Positions 42,601 to 54,600 of a stretch of DNA of 64,000 bases are shown piece by piece. The notes beneath the pieces are model-generated. The model saw only the letters and a program-made list of their open reading frames with translations. It had not been told where the DNA came from and did no database searches. The position numbers were made by a program, and so were the translations under genes. The stretch covers positions 14,483,568-14,547,567 of the forward strand of contig CP099848.1 in the NCBI GenBank assembly GCA_030062745.1. The letters are read 5' to 3'. The stretch is from Capitulum mitella (taxonomy: Eukaryota > Arthropoda > Thecostraca > Pollicipedomorpha > Pollicipedidae). The number at the start of each line of letters is the position of its first letter. The first letter of the stretch is position 1.

Positions 42601-45600
42601 CACCACACCGGCACCAAAGGGCATCAAACTCCAACCAAAGCATTATTTAAAGCGAATCATGGAACCATGACGAAGTGACCATGAACCATAACCAAGACGA
42701 ACCATGGAATCACACGACATACTGTTCGTCAAAGGTACTGCGGTTCTGACTGCACGAAGTGCTCTGGAAATCCGATGGAAAACTTCTGGTCCGGTGCCGG
42801 TTACGTACTACTGAGAACATGTGTATCCCAGAGCAAGACCTAAACAGAACTACGTTGTCGGCACAGTTCGCTTTCGGCTGATGATTACCCATTTGTATGA
42901 ATCCACTCCTCACATACTTTGCAATGACATTTCACGACAAGCTGCACGCGGACCCAGCCATACCCAGCCATAGCCATAGCCATAGCCATAGCAGCCGCCA
43001 GGCGTGGCCACCACGGCTCGCTTACGTGGTGCGCCGAGGTGTAGTTGATTTTGGTGATGTTCATGTGGCGCGCCGCCGCCCGGCCGTAGCAGCAGTGGTC
43101 GGTCACGTGACAGAGGAGCGCGGCGCGAGCCTGCTGTTCGCTGATCTCGGCGCCCATGTGCACGGGGTCACGCGTCGGCGCCGAGCTCGGCTCGGCCCAG
43201 GTCGCCTCCGGCGGCGGCGGCGGCACGCACACTACACGGCCAGGCACAGAGGTCAGCCAGGTCAGGTCAGGTCAGGTCAGGCCAGCACGGTGGCTTGTGA
43301 CGACGGTGGGGCCGCAGTGTGATGGGATATCGAACGTTGGAATACAGACCGGTGCTAGAGTTCAGATTGTTTTTGCAAACTTCTGGTGATTTGGAGCCGA
43401 CGTGGCTGCGATGCAAGAATACAACGATAGTAAGCAATTTGCTTTCGCTTCACAGTGACATGGACATTGGACAGTGAACTCAGTCGGGTGTAAATGCGCG
43501 TGACAGCTGTATCTATCAGCGAAGGAACCACATATTACTAACTACCTTCATTTGGGATGGTTCCATCAAAAATGTACGCACATTTCGTTAAAAGAAAATC
43601 AGGCCAGTCAAAGGTTTTGAAACGCTAGGCCGCAAAGGATTTTTTTCAGCACAGTCCTCTTACAGCGACCTCTGAAGAGCCCCGAGAAAACACTAGACTT
43701 GTCCTGTGAGCTGAAAAATAAAAACAGACAACTGGGAAAATTGGTGTAAAAATTCACCAGGACCTGTCGGGACAGACCATAGGTGTAGACAACATGGAAA
43801 CTTATTAGGCGGACAACTAAACACTGAGACAAGAAAACCGCCTTGAACTGACAAATGGCATCCGTGCGGGGAAATGTCATAAAAACGCCGAACATCTGGT
43901 AAGGAGTAAGAACGAATACCTCGTATATTCCATGTGATACCTGGAAACCGGCGCTCATAAACATTCCATCCAATCAAAACCACACGTGAAATATTTTGAA
44001 CACCCGATTTCTGACCACTGGGAGCGTTACAAAATTCCACAGCATCAATCGAAAGTCCATCCAACAAACTTTTTCCCATTCGTATTTACATAAAAACAAC
44101 AGGTATGTAAACTATATCACACAGCAAACATCCATTTAGCGCACTGCGGTTCTGACTGCCTCGAAAACGCCAGGAAGACAAGAGGAAAAGGAGAGAATGG
44201 GGTACGATAGACTGAGAGACTCCGAGGAAATATGACGCTTTGCCGGGCACAGCACTCTCGGGCAAGGCATGACGCTAACAGGGGACCTCGGCCAACTCCA
44301 GGGGGCGGACTCAGCTGGACAGAGCATGAGTCCGGCGGTGTCTGGGATGTCGCCGCAGAGGTGCGACGCTCGGCTGGGCCTGGCGACGGCCCGACAGGAG
44401 CGCAGCTCGACCGTGACGTACCGGCGTCGAAGCCCAGCGACTCGTACCCGGGAACCGAGTCGAGGATGTCGAGAGGGGGTGCCGTCGGCACGGCCTCATC
44501 CTCGCCGTCAAAGTTGGTGTGCGCTGAAACAATATTTCAGGAGACATCAAACACGTGAATACTTCCAGTTCGGGCAGAGTCTCAGAAATTTTGCCTCAGA
44601 CGTCCAAAGTCGAGCGTTTGCTGAAACTACGTCGATACCAGCGTAGAGGAAAGCTCAACGTAACGAAAAGGGTAATCAAACGCACCATCGAATGCAAACG
44701 CCAAACGACGATGGCAGCTTCCACCTACAGCTGTATTGCTTCCATTAACTGCGTGCCAAGACTGATTTTCGCTGGAGTACTGTGGACGGATGGCCTCGCA
44801 CAGAGTGAATGAAAACAGCGGATCGCACATGCAAACGTCTGCAGCAAACTGCTCGCCCAGGCCACTGGGTAGATCTCACCGGCCGCCTTGCGACAGACCG
44901 AGCCCCTGGGTAACGTGGTACAAGTGGTTAGCTGGGAGCCACGGACTGAAAAACGTCACGTTTTAAATGTGACAGATATTGTGGATATCTGCTGCTGAAA
45001 ATCACTGGTTTCACTGTCGACCCATCTTCTATGGTTAACAGCATTTTCCGCCACGATTCCGGTCATTTTGGGCAATTCGGCGCACGAACTCCTTTAAGCT
45101 CCTATCGCACTTTCCTTGGGAAAGTGCGATAGTACCTTCGCGGGTGCTGGCTTACAAAAAAGTGCCAAATGTGTCCAATGTTCGCCAACGCCGAAGGAAA
45201 TGCGTGCACGAGAGAACCCCAGTGCGTGCCGGAATGTGCGTAAAAAGCTGCTTACCACGATCGAGATATCGTTCAGCACCGGTTTGCTGTGCGGCTCCCA
45301 ATGCAACAGAGCGCGTCTGTCTCGGCGCATCTTTCGAATGCCAAAAGCCAGGGGAGTCGGCTTGCATTCTTTTGAGAGGGCCCTGGCCCACCCAATGTTG
45401 GTTTGGGCCCCGTAATATTTTCCGCAGTTTTAAAGGGAAATGAGTAAAAATAACAAAAAGAACGTAAGAAACGTATTCGAGTGTCGCCAGTGACGTCACA
45501 GTCCTCAACCAATGCGAGGCCGGCGTGGGCCGGCCGCCAGCTGGCTAGCCGGTTATGCCGGCTGTTTGCTTACGAGCTTTGCGGAGGCAAGGGTCGGGCA

Positions 45601-48600
45601 TTATCTGCTTGTATTTAGTATTTGATTATATCAGTAGATGCAGTTTTATATTTTCATGGATCCTTTTAGACTGGGTTTGGCGTGGCGTTAAAAACTGACG
45701 GAGCATTGAAGGCTGGGACAGTTGCTGGCATGTTGCAGGAGCTGGGGGTCTTGTCAGGCGATCGAGTCTTGGCAGAATCCTATATTGGGCCTTGGGCAAG
45801 ATTGGTGTGGGCTAGACCGTAAGTAGTTATCAGTTATAGACTAGGCCATTGTTTCATATGTTTGGTTTCTCTTGTATTTATTATGGTCAAGGTCGAAATC
45901 ACGTAAAAGTGCTCGACTTTAACTTTAACACTGCCACATGCTCGTCAAACGGCAGCTGAACGGCAGCTCGTCGCCTGTGACGTCAAGCCAGACGCTATTT
46001 TGGCCGGACGGTTTTACCTGGACTTCTAAGGCCTTGCATGGAATAATGTCCTCAGATTTGTTTTTTGGGGGGGGGGAAATTCAGGCGTTCAGAAATATGG
46101 TAAGAAACAGGATATGTTCGTTACAGTGAAGGCATTCAGAGAGAGGATTGTTCGGAATTTAGTCGGTCAGAAACGTAACTTTAGCCCGCCCCAATCATGT
46201 ACAGCAATCGACACCTCTACCAAAAGCTAAGGAATCTCGATAAACGAGGTTTCTATCCACAGACCTTTGTCAGGCAACGTTTCATCGTACAGCTTGTCAG
46301 AAGTCCCTGCACCGCAGCGTCGTTGTTTATCGCCAGACCCTTCTAGGTCCATCTCATAAATCACAGGGTTTTCGGTATTTCATTCCGTTCAACAAAATTC
46401 GTCTGAACAACGGTGTCTTAACATTTTTTTCATCGTCAGCAAGGAAAATCAGGTGAAACACCACTGCGACGGTACGAAATATCTGAAAGCCCACGGATAT
46501 AACGAGAACGAGCCTAACGGGACCGCGCAGTTACATGGTGACTATGAACACCGGCTGCTGTCAGAATGACCATGGTAGAACAACGGTAGATTGATCGGAA
46601 CTCATCTACAGACTCCGTCTACCATTGGTCGAATTTTTCGAGGCTCGTGCTTGATTGGCTTTGTGGTGTCTACTTTCTCCTTGCACTCGCTGGACTTGTG
46701 CCCCAAGGTTTGCCATAAACCATGGTCCACATTAACAACTATGGTCCCGCTCAAGAACTGACGTATATGAGTGACGATGGTACCCTTTGCTCGTAAACCG
46801 TTTTTCGGCTTCGAAGACTTGTAGCTCTTGCAAGTCTTTTGGATTAAGCTTACAGGGGCAACGATTTTGGTAGGTGAGGACACATCTTAAAAAGCTCAAT
46901 GCTTAGCGTGGTTTTAAATCCGCAATATGGTTTGCGAATCAGTAGTCATTCATGTAGAAATTTAACATCCCAAGACCAGACCGCACATCAAATGACAACG
47001 TGCTATGCAGTCATGGGCAGCGTCTGCCGGCTTGCCTGCATTCTGGAATCGACATGTGTCCCGTCGCGAAATCACCGGACCTCTGCGTTATCCTCCGACT
47101 GCGTTATTCCGTGCTCCCGGGAGGCCAACGTAAGCACGGAATCCGTGAACATCCAGGAAGGAGGGGTCGAGCTCTTGAGAACTGAGGAAATGGAGCACTC
47201 ACATCGACCGGCGGAAGAAGCTCTCTGAGCCGATTCTCCGACAATGGGCGGACCGCTGTTGAGCGCAAACCGCCCCGACGGAACAAGAGATTCGACAGCA
47301 GACTTACCTTGACCTGCAGGCTGCATCAGATCTGACCGTGGCCTATGACTGGCAGGTATGTCATAAAAAACAAACATTATTCGCCAATGCACGTCATTTG
47401 ACCCATACGTGATGATTTAAAAATGATTTTTACGGAAATGAGATGGTACCGATGATTTCAAGATCACATTTCAACTTGTCCTATGACCTTGGCAGGTCTG
47501 ACCGGAAAAAATCTACACATTGCCCTTGCACAAAAATCTATAAATGGCTCTGGCACTCCTCCAGCATTATCTTAGATGTTGGCAAAGTCGCGACGGCATC
47601 TGCGACATTAGCGATGCCTGCGACGGCGCAAACTTCGCCAACTCTGGATCAGACACGCCAAAATTTTTTCAACCAACACTTTTCAAGATGCTTTAATTAA
47701 ACGCACAGGTGAAATTTTTATGGCGGTCAAAGATCAAGGTCAAAGGTCAATGTTAAATCTTCAATACTCACTCAATTCTGGGAAAAACAGTATCCAAACA
47801 TCAGGGGTTGCTTAAAGGACTGCATCGGCGAGCAGTGCATTAATATAGACAGACCTGTCAAGCTCAAAGGTCAGGGCCAAATGTGACCTTGAAATCTTTG
47901 GTACCTTTTTATTTCAGCGAAAGTCACTTAAATCGTTCCACATGGCACGAATGACGTGTAATGGCAGACACTTCGTAGACTTTCCAGGTCAGACCTGCCA
48001 AGGTCAAAGATCAAATTCAAAAGTGATCTTGAAATCTTCGGAACCCTCTCATTTCCGTGAAAATCACTTTTAAATTGTCGTGCATGGTTCAAATGATGTG
48101 CATTGGCGAGTAGCTTCTTTATTTTTAAAGGCAGACCTGTCAGAGTCATAGATCAAAGAAAGATATTACCTTGAAATCTTGACTACTCTCTTATGTCCAT
48201 GAAAACAATTAAAAAATGAAAAATCGTTAGACGTGGCTCAAATGACACTCAATACCCATTAGTTTGCTTATTCTAAAACAAAGACCTGTTGAGGACATAG
48301 GTCAGGGTCAAATGTAGCCATGAAATATTTAGTGTACTCCCATTTCCGTGAAAATCAATTTTAAATCGTGGCGTATGGCTCAAATGACGTCCATTGTTGA
48401 GTAGTACGTCGATTTTTTAGGACACTACTGTCAAGACCATAGCGTAAGGTTAAATGTGACCTTGAAATCTTTGGTACCCTCTCATTTTTGTGAATATCAC
48501 TTCTAAATCGTCGCGCATGGCGTAAGCCGGCAATGGCGACTAGTTACTTGATTTTTTAGCACATTCCCGTGAATGAGAAGCCGGGGTCAGACGTGACCTT

Positions 48601-51600
48601 GAAATATCCGGTACTTCTAATTTCCGAAAGATCACACTTAATGGTCTCTTATGGCTCAAATGACGTGCCTTGACAGTATTTTGATTTATACGGGCAGACT
48701 TGTCCAGGTCATAGGACAAGGTCAGATGTGGTGTTGTAGTTTTTGGTACCCGGTTACACGAAGATTTCAGGGTCACATTTGACCCTGACCTATAACCTTT
48801 GCAGGTTTGTGCTTAAAAAATCATTACACTACGCTCCAGTTCACGTCATTTCGGCTATAGGCAAATATTTAAAAGTGGTTTTGACGGAAATGGGAAGACA
48901 CCGGATAACGGAAGGTAACATTTGACCTTGACCTTTCACATCGACCGTCCGTCCATTAGAACTCGTGAATGCGCGTCATTTAGGTCATCGGCGATGATTT
49001 AAAAGCAGTACTCACGGAAAAGAAGGGATATGTGATTTTCACGGGAATGAGAGGGCACGGAAGATTTCATGGTCACACTTGCCCTTGACTTATAGCCTTG
49101 ACAGGTCTGTCCTGATAAGTGAACATACTGCTTGTCAGTGCACGTCGTTTGTGCCATAAGCGACCATTTAAAAGCGATTTTTACGGAAATTTGAGGGTAC
49201 CGAAGAAATTAAAATGATATTTGACCTTGACTTACGACCTTTACGGTGCTGTACTTAAAAACCAATTAGCAACTCGCCACTGCACGTTACGTGAGCCATG
49301 CGCGGCAATTTAAAAGTGATTTCCACGGAAATGAAAGGGTACTGAAGATTTGAAGGCTTTTATTGACCTTAACCTTTAAAGACCTTAACCTTTAAAGATC
49401 AACAAACTAATTGTCACTACGCGTTTTCAAGCCATGTGCAACGATCGAAAAGGGATTTTCAAGGAAATCAGATGGTATCGGAGACTTCGAGGTGACATTT
49501 GACCCTGATTTATGACCTTCACAGGTCTGTCCTTATTGCTCTCGGAAATAAGAGAAACGGAAAATTTTAAGGTCGCATTTGACCTTGATCTATGATCTTG
49601 ACAGGTCATTGCTTAAAAATCGGCATACTGTTCGCCAACGAAAGTCATATGAGCCATGTCCAACGAGTTAAAAACTAATTTTTACGGAAAACTAACGGGT
49701 ACCGAGGAAGTCATTGTCACATTTGACTCGGACATATGACCTTCACAGGACAGCCCTTAAAAATCAATGAATTACCCGCCACTGCGCCTTATTGGAGCTA
49801 TGTGCGACAATTTAAATGTAATTTTCACGGAAATGAAGGGGTACCGAAGATTTCAAGGTCACAGCTGACCTCAGCCTCTGACCTTGACCGATCCGTGCTT
49901 AAAAAATATGCGATTTTCGCCTCAACGCGCGTCATTTGAACCACGTGCGACGATTTTAAAGTGATTTTCGCGGAAATTAGAGGGTAGCGAAGATGTGAAG
50001 GTCACATTTGTCCCTGACCTCTGACTTTCACAGGGCTGGCCTTGAAAATAAGCAAACTTCTCGCTAACGCACGTTGTTTGAGCCACGTGGAGCGACTTAA
50101 AAGTGATTCGCACAGTAATTAGAGGATACCGAAGATTCCAAGGTCAGATTTAACTTTGAACTGTAACCGTGACGTGTCTCTCCATTGCTACTGGTGAATA
50201 CGTGTTATTTGAGTCCGACGCGACAATTTAAAAGCGATTTTCTCACAAATGAGGGGTATGAAAGATTTTAACGTCCCATTTTACCTTGACCTAAGACTCA
50301 GATGTGTCCCTCCTTGGAAATCAAGAAATTACTCGCCGTTGCTTGCCATTTGATTTATGTGGGACGATTAAAACGTAATTTTCACGGAAATGAGAGAGTA
50401 CGGAAAATTTCAAGGTCGCATTTCACCTTGACCTATGTCTCTGACAGGCTTGTCCTAACAATTCAACATACAATTTTTGTATCAATGCATGTCATTTGAG
50501 CCGTAAGCGATCACTTGAAAGTGATTTTTACGGCAATTAGAGGATGTGGAGGTCACATTTCACCTTCACTTATCACCTCCACAGGTTGTCCTTAAAATCA
50601 GAGGTGCAGCCAGGATTTCCTTAATCCTGGCTGGGGGGGGGGGGGGTTGGCGGAGCTCATTGTGAACTGAAATCATACGAAAACCGCCTGTCGGGAAGAC
50701 GATGTGCAATGGCTTCCACAAAAAAATGCGGGCCTCGGGAGGGGGGGGACGGGCCCCCAGTCCCCTCTCTTGACTGCACCTGTGCTTAAAACGCATTTGA
50801 CTACTCGCCATTGCGTGTTGTTTGGCCCATATGCGATGATTCAGAAGTGATTTACACAGTTCCAGGGCACATGTGCCTTTGACTTGCGAATTTCACGTGG
50901 CTTCCCTTTAACCCTATTCCCGGAGGGCTCGACGGTATGGTCGATTCCCGGCATGGGGGGTGGATTCGGCCCGCCCCCTGAGATCTCGAGAACTACAAAT
51001 CCGATTTCATCGCAACAAACGGCAATCAATTTGCCGGGACGTAAACTACATTTTTATAAAAAGAAATTTTCAAAATTTTGAAATGTGTGGAAACAGGGGG
51101 GCAAAAATGTCAAAATCAGGGGTATTTTTGGACTTCTTATAACTCCATTGTTTATCGACCGATTTCAATGAAACTGGCATGAATCGAGAGATTATAGATA
51201 GGGTTTTCCCATGGGTACACAAATCTGAAATTTTGAGAAAATTCATGGGCGTTCACAGGGTTTCAAAAATGGGACGATTAGTTTTTGAAAACTGAATTAA
51301 CAAAAAAGTTGAAAACACTTTCTTAGCTTTTGCTAGTCATGTTATGCTGAAGAAGCACAAATCGTATTACAATATTTGTGTGTCAGCATAGGCGGTGCCA
51401 GTGACATGAAAAAGGGGGAAATGTCATGGTCACATGCTCTTCAGATCAACCTACGACCTTTGACCTTAAATGACTTCTAATGACCTTCGAGTCACTTGGA
51501 ATGATCTTGTGTGCATTTAACATTATTTGGAAACGTTTTCAATCATTTGAATTCACTCTATTTCTAAAATTTCATTTTACGGCTGTTGTGACACAGGGTA

Positions 51601-54600
51601 CGCTCACTGACATTTTAGGTCATGGCTTTGTGATCCGACCTGATATCAAGCTGAGACTTGGTACACAAGCAGGGGGCACCCTTTCCACGTCATACATATT
51701 CCGAGTTTGGCATTTGGAATAAAGCAGTGCAAAAATTATTGCTATGAAACCAAATTTTGCCTTCTGACCTTGACCTGGCCTTGTTAAGTGACTTCAGATC
51801 AACAAAATCTCATTTGTATACTGCCCAACTATTTACCTATACATCAACATCAAGTTTTAAGTTCTATCTTAAAAACGCTGTTTTTGGCAGACATTTTCCT
51901 TTTACCCCCAACATGGCCAAAAATGGCCTGAGGTGCCTCCCAAAAACGTTGCCTGGCTCCACCCCTGAGCAAAATAGAATTTTGAAATTTCGTCATGGCG
52001 CGTAGAAAGAATAGCTAGGAAAAGTCTCCAAGTTTCGTGAAGCTGCGTTAAAAAACCTGGAATTGGCAAGCAAAAAACCCGAGGGGGGGGGCGGATTCAG
52101 CGCCCCCTGCCGGGAATAGGGTTCAAATTAGCATACTACTCACGAATGTACGTTATTTGAGCCAGAAGCCACGATTTCAAAGTGACTCTCACACAAATGG
52201 GAGGGTACGGAATATTTCTTGGTCACATTTGACCTTGACCTTTGGCGTTAACAGGTCTTCCCTTTAAAATCAACAAAGTAATGGTCATTGCTCGTTATTT
52301 AAGGTCTGTGCGACGATTTTAAATAGATTTCAATTCGGATCGATTCATTTTCACCGAAATGAGAAGATACCGAAGATTTCAAGAACCCATTTAACCTTGA
52401 CCTATGACCTTGACAGATCTGTCAATAAGTGCTCTTGAATGCGCGCCATTTAAGCCATTTGCGATGATTTAAAAGTGATTTTCACCAAAATGAGATGGTA
52501 CCGAAGATTTCAAGGTCATATTCGACCTTGACTTTTGACCCTGACATCTCTGATCGTAAAAATCGACAAAATACCCGCCGATACTCGTCATCTGAGCCAC
52601 CCTTGATGTTTGGATATTGATTTTCATACAATAAGAGGGCACCGGAGATTTAACTAATTTTTGACTTTGACCTTTGAACGCGACAAAAATGTCACCTACA
52701 CCGTGGGCTAGAGCATCTTGTAAAATGTCAGGTTAGCAATTTTTGGCGTATTTGATCCAGTATTGGTGGAGTGATGTGTCGCCGCAGATGTCGTTGCTGG
52801 TGTCGCAGATGTCGTCGTTAACAATACGGACTTTTATCTTAGGGGCTCCAAATCATTGTGGGTGCCCATCCTGTATGGCCGGATGTTAAATTTACGAATC
52901 TTTGGATCAGCCCAATGGATACTGGGATCGCTGAAACGCTCACAAACGAACAGAAAATTACACCCGTACTTAACACCCATTCATTAATATCACTGTTTCT
53001 GAAGCCTTGAAGGTTAAGGCAACTTACGTAAAATGTGCACAGCCTTGACATTTTTGTGGACGGCAGGCATATCGGCTGTTTACAGTACTGACGCATTTTA
53101 GAACTAGAATTTTGAAGGGTATTGTTACCACTTTGATGGACACATGCAAGCGATTTTTGAAACACTGCACGCCGACTGCATCATCTTGTAATGTGGCCTG
53201 AGAGCAACGCAGCGCGATCGGTGACGGTTGCGTTGATGCGCTGCATAGGGAAGTCCCGAACGTGGAACCCTCGATGTACGGGTGCGAGTGCCGCTGGTGA
53301 ACAGTGAAAGTAATAAAAATGGAGTGCTGCGGTGCACAGAGGTGCGACATAGCGACTTTGCAGAGATGGCGTCGCGAATTCGGTTGATGTGGAGAAGACG
53401 TGGCTGGTGACAGAAAACAAATGGCATTACGTATATCATAAAGCCTGATCATGCGACGCAAATACCGAGAGGGCCGTCAAATTTCTCCTGCCATACTGTG
53501 GCTCTATATTTCCAGACGTGTCTCTTGGCGTCCCTTCTGCACAGACCTGAAACGTTTTGCACAGTGTCATCGAATAACATCCGACGCCGTAATGTAACGC
53601 ATTTATATACCGTGGGTTGAACAACCAAGACATGAAAAAGAAAGTTGAACGTGCATCACTTCTATAGATGCAGGATGGCAAACTGAGTTAGCAGGCGCCA
53701 GGAACTGTCCCAGACATTAGAAAAATGAAGACCCTTCAGATTAATGTCATATTTATGCCACACAGTTTCACCCTCAGTCACATTATTCGTTTGCATCACA
53801 TCATGTTAGTATGTGTTCGAACAGTCACAGTATTAATGCTTATATTCTCGGTATTTTTCAAAGTACGTACTTACGACTCCGCACTCGCAGGGACTAGGCC
53901 AACGTGCGCCACGGATGTCCACGCACATGATCACTATAGAAGTAAGGTAAGGCTTGGTTCGAACATAAACCGCACAAAAGATAATTGGCATTTAACACTT
54001 ACTGGCCTTGCATGCAGCTCGGATGTCGCGAGGAAAGACCATGCTAGCGCAATACAACAAACAGAATGCCATTACAAACGTTTAATGGAAACTACCTGGC
54101 TCCATCTGGTGACATTATCACTGTACCGTTGTATTTCCGCATAAATGGCGCATAATCACGACAAAGCGAGATAATAAGATGTATGATAGAGTCACTTATG
54201 TATGGTTTCATTGTTCGACTTTGAACTGTAGCTCATGCAGGAGCATGCTCCCACCATAACTAGCTCTGTCTCCGGGAATGACGTTCTGATTCACGTGTCA
54301 TTCTGGAAGGTTGAGAAAAGGGAAAGCTGGGTATGCCCAGGGTAGACATCCGGCCGCACCATATCGTGACGGGTCAGCATCGTGTCAACGCTGCGGGTGC
54401 GCCTGCGGCAGATAAATAGGCGGAAGCTCTTTGTGATAGCGAAAGTAAACAGGTCTGGAGCCGGCAGCACGCAGCACGCGCCATCGCCATGCCGCGATAA
54501 GCTGCGCGTTTAAGTACGTCATGCCAGCCGGCGGAATGGAAAATACTGAGCCACAAAAATCACTGGGAATCGCGAGAACCAATAAATCCAGTCATAAGTT

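Larger units (their letters stand above)
47585..52816. repeat. Foldback-like inverted array of ~143-bp repeats
   Basis: Units contain a GGTACCGAAGATTTCAAGGT core, then a run of TGACCT-type hexamers, then a CTTAAAAATCAA-like segment and a CATTTGAGCCATGTGC-like segment. Forward units are spaced about 135-150 bp across 48,766-50,560 and resume at 52,130-52,690. Units at 47,700-48,740 run in reverse, and the switch occurs at a shared GGTACC near 48,745. Outer segments 47,585-47,692 and 52,712-52,816 are inverted copies of each other at roughly 70 percent by eye (both contain GATCCAG and TGTCGCAGATG). The whole resembles a foldback transposon with unequal arms. Two younger elements are nested inside. 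It lies in SSUH2-like intron 1. Confidence 0.75.

Noticed and set aside
53024-53461. 145-codon minus-strand frame as a possible transposase
   Set aside because: Considered as Harbinger-type, but no catalytic motif or helix pattern matches, and three overlapping frames are equally open.
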